Assembly (NCBI RefSeq): GCF_000003605.2
Contig: NW_003108083.1
Span: forward strand, 282,386-306,756
DNA length: 24,371 bases
Direction: 5' to 3'
DNA from: Saccoglossus kowalevskii
Lineage: Eukaryota > Hemichordata > Enteropneusta > Harrimaniidae
A program made the position numbers and the translations under genes. The notes under the pieces are model-generated. The model worked only from the letters and a program-made list of their open reading frames with translations. It was not told the DNA's origin and searched no databases. Below are positions 9,340-21,600 of the stretch, piece after piece; positions within the stretch are counted from its first letter, which is position 1, and each line of letters begins with the position of its first letter.

Positions 9340-9671
9340 ACGTGATCGTGCCAACGACTGTAGCGATTGGCTGGTCGCATGGTTACTCTGCCACGCCTTA
9401 GAGATTTCACTTTTAATATAGAGTTTGTAAACTTTTGTAAAATGATATAGAGAACGAAAGAACGGTGCAGCGAGGGGTTACCTCGGCTGATTGATTGGGA
9501 GAATAAAGCTGGACTATATGTAATGATGAACTTATGCCTATTCATTTGGGTTGAATCTGGTACCTCTACGTGTGAGTGGCGTCAGCCAAATGAGACGAAG
9601 TTCCCTAATCCCTGAACAAAACGCAGTGTTCATGACACCGTGTTGGATTGTGAAAACTATTACTTTCAATA
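9340..9671 (+). repeat. LTR-like dispersed repeat, copy B
   Basis: Second copy of the repeat at 5115-5425, same orientation, 4.2 kb apart. It keeps the inverted CCAAT box (9366-9370), AATAAA (9502-9507) and the downstream tail CTACGTGTGAGTGGCGTCAG. A short inverted repeat near the tail (GAACA...TGTTC, about 9614-9632) corresponds to GAACAC...GTGTTC in copy A. Upstream similarity is weak but may reach about 9233. As with copy A, an old solo LTR is the favoured reading, with no attached internal region seen. Confidence 0.6.
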
Positions 9672-9767
9672 AAGACTGATTTTCATTAAATAATTTATCA
9701 ATTAATTAATTATTTACTACTAACAACGCAATTTAAATAAAAACTTAAATAGTAAATATGTTTATAT

Positions 9768-10070
9768 GAGGAGTTCTCTAGTCTAAGGTATCATATCACT
9801 GTGAATGTTTCACTGAATTGATTTTAATATTTCAAATTTATTTAAACACTAGATTTGATTTACTAGTTGGAAAATGGTATTTTAAATAGTTTTTCGTGAT
9901 TTTAATTTTGATGTACTTAGTGTACAAGCTGGAAAATGTTTTTTTTCGAGGAGATTACACGAGAAGTAGACTCGTATTCCCATGGATCCAAGGTAGAAGA
10001 TCACTGTGATGTTTCATTACTGTATGCATCATGCACTTGATGTTCACTGCTTGTAATATTAGATTTGTTT
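9768..10070 (+). repeat. Imperfect direct duplication, about 180-210 bp unit
   Basis: Two diverged units start with GAGGAG at 9768 and 9948. Both contain, in order, AAGGTA, ATCACTGTGA, TGTTTCA and TAGATTTG. The offset between matching blocks grows from 180 to about 210, indicating small indels. AT-rich with no coding potential. It could be a tandem duplication or two nested copies of one repeat. Confidence 0.45.
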
Positions 10071-10125
10071 AATTTCTTCAAAATATACTTTTCGCCAGTA
10101 AATGGCGCCCTCACTCAACAATAAA

Positions 10126-11700
10126 TTAAATGAGTGGTTGGTCAAAAGTTTGATGAGTCGCGTGCGTCTATTGACTAAGCTTGCTGTACATGTTGTACAT
10201 ACAAATGAGTACAGGAACCATTAATGCTGTAGGGTGTTTTGGGGTGGTGGTGGAGGATTTCATATTTGTAATGACTGGTTGTAATGTGCTATCTCGTTAT
10301 TTTCAGGATGCCGTCTACTGTTTGTTACTTTCTTGGTTGTTTAAATATGTATACAATTTGTTTTGGTAAGAGGGATTTGTAGGGTGGTTGTTGGGTCATT
10401 AGTCAGTCTCACAATATATATATTTCAAGAGAAGTTTGATGTGTGCGGTCATCCCAGTGTACTCGTCGACTCGTTTTTCTTAATGAGATGACGCATACAC
10501 ATTCTCAAATGAATCCAATGTGCATGGTATCTGTCTGTCTCAAATATTGCGGGTGATATCACTTTGATCGATTCCAGGACTGCAAATGGCAACGGAAAAC
10601 ACCAAACATGGTGAGGTCTAGTGATGAGATTGGCTACGTACCCCAGTATAAGTAAGTGTACACTTTACTTTGGCTGGTTTCCGTCTCAAGTGTCATGGCG
10701 TACCAAGCCACAAGGAGGCCGGTAACTAGTAACGGTTCCGGTATTCTGATTCGTCCGTCACTTGCTCGTTGCTTGTTCTATTTCCCTTGGTTACCCGACG
10801 TCAGCGCTTACGCTCGTGGCCCGAGAGCAGGGGTTTCCTTTTACTCTCAAAAGTTGGGCACATATAAAACTGTTTCTTTTGTTATAAATTTGCACAGAAA
10901 CAGCGAGAAATGCCAGAAACATCTCAAATATGTAAGTCAATCATGCAGAATGTATGGGCATGGCGTAATGAATACTTCTTTACAGAAAACTAATACAATG
11001 TATTAGAATGTTTTCAAATTACGTCACTTAGCCACGTGACTTTCGGTCGGAATCCCAGCCCAGTAGAACAATATGGCGATTACTAGTTACCTGCGTCCTA
11101 CTTGCCATTCGCAAGGGAACCAGCGAAACTCTCTACTGTAAAACGACATGGAATTTCTCAGAGAAATGCAATTATAACATTATGTAAATGCGTTATGACG
11201 TCTAGGTGCTCGTTAAATCCCGAGACAAACAGTTATTTTCTACAATCGTCATAATGATTATAGCGCATTCCCGCGATGCAGTACAAATTGTATAGCTATT
11301 CAGACAAAACATAAAACATAAATTTAGACATAACTTGAGCTGTTGACCCCTCTGTCATTTTCAGTGGCATTCAGGTAGTTTAGCAGACCGTGACAAGACT
11401 CCATACTCATTCCAGCGCCTATTTTAAGGCAGTCCACGTTCCCTTTATAGCAATTATCTCATATTCAGTCGATATATTACAATAAATATTAAACAAATAG
11501 CAATGTGTTAAGTTATATATTAATATTATATTTTGCAGTATTTTAAATGATAGCCATGTTGAAAAAACAGTGTTTTCCAATGGCTGACAGCACCTTCTTT
11601 CAATTTAGTATGGAACCAGGTCAACCTGAACACAACTTGAAGAATGCTTTATTGTTCCTGACTGGTCATACCCAATACGACGGAAAACACTTCCTTATCG
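10126..11700. other. Spacer upstream of the angiopoietin-like exon
   Basis: No recognised domain. The longest open frame (10656-11006) contains no known motif and its composition looks like chance. A 12-base inverted match (GGTAACTAGTAA near 10720, TTACTAGTTACC near 11082) is too short to define an element. Confidence 0.45.
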
Positions 11701-11702
11701 CA

Positions 11703-11708
11703 TTTATA
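11703..11708 (+). promoter_or_regulatory. Possible TATA-like box for the 11751 gene
   Basis: TTTATA lies 43 bp before the ATG, implying a start site near 11733 and a very short leader. Alternatively, GTGTCACAG ending at 11720 could be a splice acceptor joining an upstream untranslated exon. The sequence does not decide. Confidence 0.2.
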
Positions 11709-11750
11709 CATGTGTCACAGCAATCTACAAACCTCTGAGACAGCTACACC

Positions 11751-12144
11751 ATGAGTGGGAACATCAGCATGTTTTTGACTGCGGCAATTACGTATTTGTT
11801 GTTGTGTTGTGAGGTGGCATGTCAACCGACTGTACGAAGAGAGCAACAATGTGTCGACAGCGGTCAGCAACGATGGTGTGACGAACTAGACTCGTGTGCA
11901 TATACTTTTAAAATTCCTAAAGCTGACAACCTGGACGGGTGCAGTTCGCTTCAAGAAACGGTGACCTATCTTAGTGGTCTAACGGTAGAGTTGGATAGTC
12001 TCAAATCCGAAAATGCTGATTTGAAAAGTCAAAACCAATTAATTCAAGAACAGTTGAATGACATCATCGAACGTGTAACAATACTGGAAAATGAACAATC
12101 TCAGACCGTTTCACCGGGACGTAATGCAGCTGTACCGACCCAGT
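11751..12144 (+). CDS. First exon of an angiopoietin-like/FReD-type secreted protein
   Basis: Start ATG has a good context (CACCATGAG). Residues 1-25 form a signal peptide: polar MSGNIS, then hydrophobic MFLTAAITYLLLCCEV, with likely cleavage after ACQ or before PTVRRE. Next comes a Cys cluster (QQCVDSGQQRWCDEL) and DSCAYTFKIPKADNLDGC, which closely resembles the CAYTF-I-LP...D..C motif at the N terminus of angiopoietins. Residues about 70-125 are a heptad-rich coiled coil (VELDSLKSENADLKSQN, LIQEQLNDIIERVTILENE) expected to oligomerise. The exon ends CAG T|GTAAGT at 12144, a near-ideal phase-1 donor; the open frame beyond to 12290 is intronic. In this family a C-terminal FReD normally follows. 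No downstream exon was found in the window, so the gene is orphaned here or has a very long intron. Confidence 0.75.
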
Positions 12145-12614
12145 GTAAGTATAATGCGGTATGTTACACTAAAAAGAATGTCTTACAATCAAATAGACAT
12201 CGTATACAACTAAAATTCAAAGCGAAAAATATAATAAGATCATTGTCGCTGATTGGAAACACAAGATACACTAACGGGTATTTCCATTGATGACCTTTTG
12301 CCTGTCGCCATATTTACGAATTAGTATTTTAGTTTTCCCAAGTATAACAAGCAATTTGTTAATTCATGTTGTTTCAGTAAACTGCTGCTTTTGGTGGAGC
12401 ATTGTTTTACACCTGTGATTGGTGTACAATTACAGTCAACCCCGTTAACGCGTTCACATAGCCCACTGCTGTCGACACAAACATGTATGCAATCACGACA
12501 TACGAACGGGTAACAATTGGGGAGCCTTGAGTATATTCAAATATTAGACTCAACGACGCCCATTAAACATTACTGCGTATTTTAGCCAGCTGTTGTTATA
12601 TTAGATGTCGCAAT
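12145..12614 (+). other. Start of intron after the angiopoietin-like exon
   Basis: AT-rich, opens with GTAAGTATAA. No coding signal recognised before the inverted-repeat element at 12615. Confidence 0.5.
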
Positions 12615-13294
12615 TCACTTTTCATTCGCTAGATATTCAACTTTATTTATTTTTCAATGTAGTCCGCCATCCTGATTCTTCAGCAAAGGATTATGGGTAG
12701 AGTATGACATCATAGAATTTGTTGTCAGAAAATGAGAAAATGATTTCATCTATTACTTCAAAAGTTGAACTTCAAATTGGCTGTAAGTTTAGAACATGGT
12801 AGCATACATGTACTGGCGTCAAACTTGCTTATAAAATAGTTGTCATGGAAACAGAACTGAAAATATTTAATTTTATGTTTTTCTACCAAAATGCTTAAAT
12901 TTCCTTATATTGTATACAATTTACCGATTTGAGTAGGTTATATAGGTGATACATTACCTGTTGGCCACAAAAAGAGGACAACAAAGTGTCATTTTATATT
13001 TCACGAATAAAATAACGATTTTTATTTTTTAACATTTTTGGCAATATCTTCACTTTATGTGTATTAGTAACATTCTAATTTCCATTACTATAATTATATA
13101 CATGAGTAATATGCACAACGAAAATATGAACTAATTCGCATCAGTATTTCTTATGTTATAGATGAAATCATTTTCTCAATTTCTGACAACAGATTTTATG
13201 ATGTCATATTTACCCATAGTCCTTTGCTCGAGATTCAAGATGGCTGACTACCTAATACTGATGAAAAGTTGAATATCTAGAGAATGAAAAGTGA
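12615..13294. mobile_element. Non-autonomous inverted-repeat DNA element (680 bp)
   Basis: Arms 12615-12753 and 13158-13294 are imperfect inverted copies of about 138 bp. Shared stretches, read inwards, are TCACTTTTCATTC, CTAGATATTCAAC, GTAGTC, GCCATC, AGCAAAGGA, TATGGGTA, TATGACATCATA, TTGTTGTCAGAAA and GAGAAAATGATTTCATCTAT (the last is 20 bases, identical in both arms). The roughly 400-bp centre is AT-rich and non-coding. I see no clear target-site duplication, so the superfamily is undetermined. MITE-like by size and lack of transposase. Confidence 0.8.
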
Positions 13295-13507
13295 TATAAA
13301 AACAAATTGTAAATTACATTCTCCTACATTTGTGGAACTTTATCTTGATGGTTCATTATGTTGTTTGGCTTGATGTTTCCTTTAAGTTTCGTTCCCATTA
13401 GTATACTCATTCAAATATACGTCATCTATAACGTAATGTCCTCACTTTTACTTTATGTGCAACAAAAATGCCCCCCTTCATCGTGTTTTTTCATGTCATT
13501 ATTTGTA

Positions 13508-15589
13508 ATAGGTGATTATCCGTACAATTGCGAGATCTCGCGAGATGTATGAAAGACGCGCGTCGAACGTCTGCCGCAAAAGTCGAACGATTTGATTTTG
13601 AGCTAGAATTTCTTTATTTCGTAGCTCACATCGACCGGCCGATCTTCGACAGAGCAATATTGCTTCCGAATACCCTTACTTAATCGAAATTGCCTATCAT
13701 GAAATGTGGACAGCACATTATTAAGCATGGAAATGTCCCCCAAAATACTTCGCGTTTGTCGAATCCCACGCGATGTTTGACGCCACTGCGACGCTATGAC
13801 CTTTGTTTGTCCTGTTTTTACGTTCGATTTCACGCATAACGCGTGATTCTCGCAGTGAACGGAAAATGGTCTATTAAATGACCACTAGATTAGGTTTTTG
13901 ACATTTGTTTCCAGTAAATACACAGCAACAGTAATCATACCGTAAGGCGAGGCTTTCATTAGTATGACTTTTTTACACACATCATTTGTGTTGACACATT
14001 GGTCGGTTTCCAGACACTCAGTTGGTATGCATGGATCACTAACACATCCTGGTTTACGACCCGACTTGAATGCAAGACTGTAGCAAACAATGCGCTTAAG
14101 TGATTTATTCTACAGTGTAAAAACTACCCCATACCAATGGGAACACAATAAGATATTGACTACAATGCGGCCTTGTAATACAATAATACGTGTTATCGTT
14201 GACATAATATATGGTCTTATATACGCTTTCTTTTATTTTGTACTGCATGGCTTCTCAGCAGAAGAAAGTGCCAATAATACGGCCATGCGAGTCCTCCTAG
14301 AATGAATGGCTAATGATCGATATTACGTTACTTAAAGTACGATAAGTAAACTACACACGTGACGTGATTAAATGCTATACAGCGCCGTATAGCGACATGT
14401 CATGCCTGTTTTGGAAGATTATGAAATATTGTCCCACGTGTTCACGTTACACCACACAAAAACGAATATACAAACTACATTTTTCAAATTTTTAGTAAAC
14501 AGAAAAAATAGCGTTCATACAACGCCAATTATTTTTTATATCGAACCAAGTTCAGCATAATTCTTGTCATTTATTTTGCAGAACCTGGTTAAATTAAAAT
14601 AAAATAACTCAAATTAGCCCATGAAAATGAAACTCTACTTAGTTAAGTCTAGTGTTACTGGAAGAAAAAGCTAATGGGATGTGGCTGTAGAGCAAACTAA
14701 CACCATTTTACACAAAATATAATTATTCATAATCATAACATTAATTTAAAAAACGCTGAATTAAAAAAAAGACAAATAAAGGACTAAAAATCCAAAGCAA
14801 ATCGCCAAATCTGTATAGGAAGTGTGTAATGTGGCTGATATGGTATAGAATTGGTTGATAACAGTTTTGCCATCTTAACAACTAACATGGTAGAAATAAT
14901 CTATATATACATTGCGATGTTGTTTTACTTCTGAAATTGTCGGAAACGAACACCAAGTATGTGAAATGAGACACGAATATCTCATTTGCATTTTGGATGA
15001 GCCTACGTGGACTACCGCCCCAATAATGCAGTATTGGTTGTTGAAATATAATGGGTATTCTACTTTCGATTTTTCTTGATCCTCCTAAACTTTGGTGTGA
15101 GTTCATAATCTTTTTATCCGTGGATGCATTGGCTCTTAAAGATGCGTTGAATCTTTATCAAGAGGACATCTAAGCCAGCATTATCCACATTTTGAACTAA
15201 TTAAAAAAAATTTGGAATATCTTGTGATATAACGTAACGCGGTGTTATATGTTTGTGTTACGTGAAGATCCTTATCATACAGCGATACGATGAAATCGAA
15301 CGTAAGAACTGGACAAAAAAGGTCATAGCGACCTAGTGACGACAAACATCGCGTGGGATTCTGAGTTGACAAACGTGAAAGTATTTTGGGGGATATTTCC
15401 ATGCTTAATAATGTGTTGTACATATTTGATGACAGGCAATTTTGATGAAGTAAGGGTATTCGAAAGCAACATTTCTCTGTCGAAGATCTTGGAGTTCAAA
15501 ATCAAATTGTTCGATTTTTGCGGCAGACGTTCGACGCGCGTCTTTCATGCAACTCGCGAGATCTCGCAATTGAACGGTAAATCACCTAT
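13508..15589. mobile_element. Long-TIR DNA element with TA target duplication (2.1 kb)
   Basis: Left arm 13508-13832 and right arm 15291-15589 are inverted copies of about 300-325 bp. Termini are ATAGGTGATT at the left and AATCACCTAT at the right, each flanked by TA (13506-13507 and 15590-15591), the duplication used by Tc1/mariner-type elements. The arms contain GC-rich palindromes (CGAGATCTCG, GACGCGCGTC) and share blocks such as CGTCGAACGTCTGCCGCAAA, TTATTAAGCATGGAAAT and CCCCCAAAATACTT. The 1.45-kb interior has no transposase domain that I can recognise; its longest frames are 71-74 residues. Part of the interior (14440-14935) is related to a separate repeat at 17470-17880. Most likely a non-autonomous fold-back-like element. 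Confidence 0.82.
14440..14935 (+). repeat. Interior repeat related to 17470-17880
   Basis: Shares with 17470-17880, in the same order and orientation, TTTTCAAATTT, GACAAATAAA, GACTAA-AATCCA, ATCGCCAA/ATCGTCAA, TGTGGCTGA/TCTGGCTAA, TTGCTATCTTAACAACTAAC (TTGCCATC here) and AGAAATAATCTATATA. Lies inside the long-TIR element, so either it is part of that family's interior or a nested insertion. No coding capacity. Confidence 0.65.
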
Positions 15590-15591
15590 TA

Positions 15592-17469
15592 AATAACGTT
15601 ATCAACGAGAATCACAACTATCTATGTTTTGAAAAGTAATTAATATTCGTTAATAAAACACCTCTTTAGAGCCAAACGTTTCTGGTCAATTATTAAAATG
15701 TTACCTTGTCACAGTGATCTATTTAATTTTGTTTGCGTGTCATAACGCAATGGAATCGCTAACAGGCCTTATAAGAGCTGTTAATTATTCCAACAGCATT
15801 AACAGTTCTTGTAACCTGTAAACATATGTAAATGTCAGGTGTATTCTTAGTTCTCAACACAAGTAATTGCTCTTTGTGTTATATATTTGATTTACTGTGG
15901 GGGTATGTGTATTACATACATATTATATGCGTCTTTAAATATGTTTTTTTTTTTAAATCTATATTGACTGGTCTAATATATTTTTTTTGTTAAACAGACG
16001 CTGCTACCATAACACAGACGTCATCCAATACGTTATAAAAAAGGACTACAACAAAGGCAACCAGATCAAGAACGGATCAAGGGAAGTGGTTTGATGTCAT
16101 GCTTTGCTAAAATAATTGGTTATCTAAAAGAAGCAAAAATGATAGTAATATGGCTTAGTGTTACTGAGTGGCGCTTATAACGCTTCAGCACAAAGAAACG
16201 TGTACGAAACACGGTACATTATATTTATTGCAGATATAAATTCTCTACTATTAAGTTTTATTTATCATGTAGTCATTATTAATAAGGACTAGAACGCAAA
16301 CTTCCTAACGCTACTTGTTTGTGTTGAATATTGCATTGTATTAACTCTGATATCTGAAAACAAAAACAAAATACAGAATTAATGGCTGTGTAGATAAGAG
16401 AGTGAATACCGTTAGGGTACTGGTGTATGTATGGGTTATGTGATACCGAGTGAGTGACGTCATCGATTACCTTGCTTTTGTTTCTTACTGTAAATCATTG
16501 TGTTATTATTGCATGCAAAATAAAAATAAACTATTTAAAAATAACGTAAAAGCTAAAAAACAAATGATTATTTTAAGTTAAAGAAAAGCTGCACACAGTG
16601 GTGCTTCGAGATTACAGTTCATGCAAACAAGATTCACGCGGGAGTTAGAAAGCTATCTAGCAAAGTCCTTATTACCATTACAATATTGTGATGGACTTTC
16701 TCATAAGCGCTATCAAAAGATCTAATGTTTTGAAAACAACTTGTAAAATCTTGTGACAGTCGCACTTCCCTTTTCTCTGACAATACACAGAAGTGAAATG
16801 TCACTGCACATCTTTTTTGCGGTCGCTTCGAACGTCTAGGGAAGTTGATGGGGGGGGGGGTGTATGACGTCCGATAAAGACTTCTCCGACGAAGTTGCAG
16901 GTTACCCGTACGAATCTCGTTTGCGCCCGCTATTAACATATTTTTTCTTCAGTAATTTTGAATAGTGACGTCTTTTTAGAACTGGCCCATTCAGCCACAT
17001 ATATCCTTACAAATATGTTGAATTAGTGTTTGTCAGTTGCTAAACATTTTGTTCTTCGGAAAGCGATAGTTATATGGATAACAATTTTGGTATATTTATC
17101 TAGACAACTCCACAAATACTAGGCAACTCTTCCCCAGTGCCAAACGTGATGGCAATGTTATTCCCACAAATGATGTATAACCCAATGGTTCTTGCTCGCG
17201 TTATGTGAGTATACATACCAATACGTTTACTTTTTTTTCTAATTAACAAACGTGCGATATAACTGTTCTGTCGGGAAATGGTTATATTCATGACATCGGA
17301 ATACAAATGAAAACCTGTATTAATGTGATTACAGCCTCCTAAAATGTTAATAAAATTACGATTTTCTTCACTTCCATTACTGCGGTTATCGTAATTTTAC
17401 GAAATATGCGCCGCCAGTGGCTGCTCCCATATCTATACGCCATGCCACAAGGGGTTACGCATTAGAAAA
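15592..17469. other. Spacer with poly-G run and a small hairpin
   Basis: No gene recognised. Contains an 11-G run at 16850-16860 inside a minus-strand open frame (16634-16939, 101 residues) without known motifs, and an 11-bp perfect stem at 17351-17361/17389-17399 (TAAAATTACGA and its complement, 27-base loop). Confidence 0.45.
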
Positions 17470-17880
17470 TGGGTCGAAGCACCAGAGCAAAAAACAAAAA
17501 AATACACGTTGAGCAAATACATTTTCAAATTTCCAAGTTTGTCGTCATGCTCAACATATAAATATAAAATTAGCAAAATAAATTTTGCCCTTAGTTTAAA
17601 AATGAGTCAGCCCTGTAGAAGCTAACGCTAAGAAAATTGTATAAATACCTGACACAAACCGTTTCACCACAAAAGGTTACACCACAATTATTCAAAAAAG
17701 CTGACAAATAAATGACTAAGAATCCACAAAAAATCGTCAATTCAGTAAAAAAAAATGTGTAGTCTGGCTAATACATTGTAGAACTGATTAACCACACTTT
17801 TGCTATCTTAACAACTAACAAGAAATAATCTATATACAATGTAATGTTATTTTCGTTCTGGAGATTTTCTAGACGAAGTA
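17470..17880 (+). repeat. Dispersed repeat, second copy of the 14440-14935 sequence
   Basis: AT-rich, non-coding. Best-matching core is about 17695-17850, with GACAAATAAATGACTAAGAA, then ATCGTCAA, TCTGGCTAATAC, CTATCTTAACAACTAAC and AGAAATAATCTATATACA. It is free of the GC-rich terminal repeats that flank the other copy, so it was either inserted independently or is a fragment of the same DNA transposon family. Confidence 0.65.
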
Positions 17881-19067
17881 CTGATAATGGGTATTTATGT
17901 TATTTATTATTTAATTTCTTCACATTATATTAAACATATTATGCCTCAATACAGACATGTTATGCAGAATTCTGTTTCCTGAACAGATTTACCTTCACAG
18001 GAATTGTTACTGAAGTATACATATTAATACATGTGTCACAGTGTGTGCCTGGGTCGAAACTGGTCAACATTGCCCATGTCATTTTTGACTATATTTTCCG
18101 GTCTACCATAATTGTCTCAGGTAAAAAACAGTAATCTAATAAACAAGTTGTGGATAATCCACAACTAATTTCTACGGTTATGCTAATTAATTATGCAATG
18201 ACAGTTAGATTCACATTTGACAATATCACTGTGATATCGGCCATATAACTGTGAAAATGTGAGACGTAAAATTACTACCAAAGCTTTCAAATAAACATCG
18301 CCACAGATGTATTTATAACGACGTTTATCTGATGGGTGAAGAAGACTTTCCCATCGGTTATCGATTAATGAACTAGTCTGAGTCTAGACCGTTGCGAGGA
18401 TATTATTTAAAAAGAGTGTTTCAATTAAATGTTGTTTTGCGATGAACTAGGCATAAACTGTCAGTGCAATTAAATGTGATAGAATTGTGAGATTTCTTGG
18501 AAAAAAAATAAAAACACTGGCTTAAATTATCTTACCTGCATACTCACATAGTGTCATAAGAAGTAAAACGTGAACTTTTATTGAAGTATGCCCTATTCCA
18601 ATGACGCAGTGAAATGCAAGTATCACACCATTATGGAAGCGCCTTTCCATGGACAAAGTTGCCGAGAGTGTAACAGCTGTGACCACTGAACATTATTATT
18701 TGCTGATTAATACATAATACACAGTAATAACTATTACTGAAATTGTTTACTAATTTTCACACACACACAAACAATCCGCGAACGATCATCACGAGCACAC
18801 GTGAAACAAACGCACGATGTGTGGATACCTTAAATATTTTTAACAATTCTTCGAGAAATATACGGGTATTCTTGTCAACATAACAATGTATTGGTGTCTA
18901 TGGAGATTGTTCGGCTATGACTTTAAGTGTTCAAACTGCTTTGGGAGCATAACCGGCCGGAATAACTACGAGAGACATTTCAATCGATCTTTTCTATTTG
19001 TTTGGCGTTGTTCAACAGACCATGTACAAAGACTCTATTTAGATTTAGCCGTAAACATAGTATGCTT
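17881..19067. other. Spacer, nothing recognised
   Basis: AT-rich, no domain or RNA gene seen. A 61-residue open frame at 18886-19071 runs into the TTAA site of the adjacent MITE and has no recognisable motif. Confidence 0.45.
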
Positions 19068-19071
19068 TTAA

Positions 19072-19196
19072 AGGGCGGCAGTCGTCGTGCCGCGTCCTGT
19101 TCGATATGTGACTCATGGCGACGTATACAACGCGTATAAAATACATTGTTTATTTACATGAAATTCCAGCACGCGCTGCGCGACGACCACCGCGCT
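19072..19196. mobile_element. piggyBac-like MITE, copy 1
   Basis: 125-bp body flanked by TTAA at 19068-19071 and 19197-19200, the target duplication typical of piggyBac-type elements. Terminal inverted repeats are GC-rich: AGGGCGGCAGTCGTCG at the left and, read inwards from the right, AGCGCGGTGGTCGTCG. The interior is AT-rich with TATAAAATACATTGTTTATT. No coding capacity. A second element with matching ends lies at 23027-23181. Confidence 0.75.
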
Positions 19197-19200
19197 TTAA

Positions 19201-20320
<1,120 letters not shown>

Positions 20321-20438
20321 TGTCTGTGTTGTCACAGTATGGCTGTCGTTGAAATAAACACACGTTATGCAATGATTTGGGAAATTCACATCCGCCATAT
20401 TGTGTGAAGTCACAAAACGATTTGCACTTTGACATACA

Positions 20439-20480
20439 TGTTCTCAACCATGAGAACAGAATTTCTGTGTGAACAGAAAT
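20439..20480. other. Two adjacent perfect hairpins
   Basis: TGTTCTC-AACCAT-GAGAACA (20439-20458) is followed after two bases by ATTTCTGT-GTGA-ACAGAAAT (20461-20480). Stems are 7 and 8 bp without mismatch and loops 6 and 4 bases. No flanking gene explains them. Confidence 0.6.
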
Positions 20481-21600
20481 GATTAACTTTTAGTCAACTA
20501 CGTCATTTGTCTCGATGTTGACAACATTAGATTGATAATAAGCTCATGCCAATATTTAGAATTTATTTGTCCAGAGCAAAAAATATATTTTCTTGTTGCC
20601 GGTAATTAACCTCTTTATCCTACATGCAACAGCTCGTATAAAGCGTTAAGATTAAAATAAGGCTTGAATTCAGACGGCCGACTTGAAGTTTTGACGTTCG
20701 GATTGATGCGTCGTAAAAGCGTATTGAAATTTAATTTCATTTCAAATAGTATGTGGTAATCAGGTAGGTTCAAAACAGGCGCATTCTAGATATTAAATGT
20801 TGCTCATACTTGAATGAGTAGTTAAATTATTAAAATATTCATTATTGCGGCACTATTGTTTCCAAGGCGACGAGAGACACTCGATTGTTAAGGTATATAC
20901 TTGAATTCCCAAACAAAACTCAATCTGTGTTCGATTCGAATTCTGACTGTCATAACGTGTCTTGTTTCTTTGTAATTTAACCCATTCGGTTCTTTTATGA
21001 TGTTGTCACTTTATTAAACTGGTTACCATTGTAAATTGGTGTTTTAACACAATTGTCAAGTAAACATTAATTAACCACGGCAAATTACTTAGATAAACAG
21101 AAAACATCATAATTGAGGGACACATTAATAGGTTAAATTAAAAAGGAGCAAAAATATAAATCGCCGATGTAATTTTGGCGGCCTTTCTAGAGTTCCCTTT
21201 TGCCAGGTTTGTTATCAGTAGTTGGCTTAGTAAAACGACAGTTGGTCAAAATACGAAGCCCGACAATGATTCCTTGCCTCAAGCATGTATCTGTCTGTTC
21301 AAAATACTGAAATCTGTTCTTACCCCAGAGACATACAGTTTCTTTATTTTCAAATGCCTCGTTTTGAGATGGGGATTTCCCTGTAGATAGTTTTTTTTGT
21401 GGCTTGTAGATATTGTGATTCTGTCGAGTGAATAATACATCAGTATTAACAGTCTTGTGATTGTCCAAATGCTTATTTGTATTCCATATCATTATTTCAT
21501 ACAGTAGTGTAGCATATTGAAAATGGAAAAACTTAAATAATTTATAGATTGAATTAATCTAATTAATTGGATTTTTATCCTACAAGTAAGATATTGCAAA
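20481..21600. other. Spacer, nothing recognised
   Basis: AT-rich. Overlapping open frames on both strands at 21175-21492 (71 and 101 residues) have no recognisable domains; neither is supported. Confidence 0.4.

Noticed and set aside
5115-9671. A full LTR retrotransposon bounded by the two LTR-like repeats
   Set aside because: The 3.9 kb between them contains LINE, SINE and polycystin relics and no retroelement internal domains.
10656-11006. 116-residue plus-strand open frame
   Set aside because: Hydrophobic start resembles a signal peptide, but the remainder has no domain, repeat or conserved pattern; probably chance.
10720-11095. Terminal inverted repeats GGTAACTAGTAA / TTACTAGTTACC
   Set aside because: Only 12 bases match, the motif is partly palindromic and no target duplication is seen.
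13603-15596. Open frames of 60-86 residues in the arms of the long-TIR element
   Set aside because: The frames are not kept between the two inverted arms and show no transposase motif.
16634-16939. 101-residue minus-strand open frame
   Set aside because: No known motif, includes an 11-G run read as Pro codons, and no supporting splice or promoter context.
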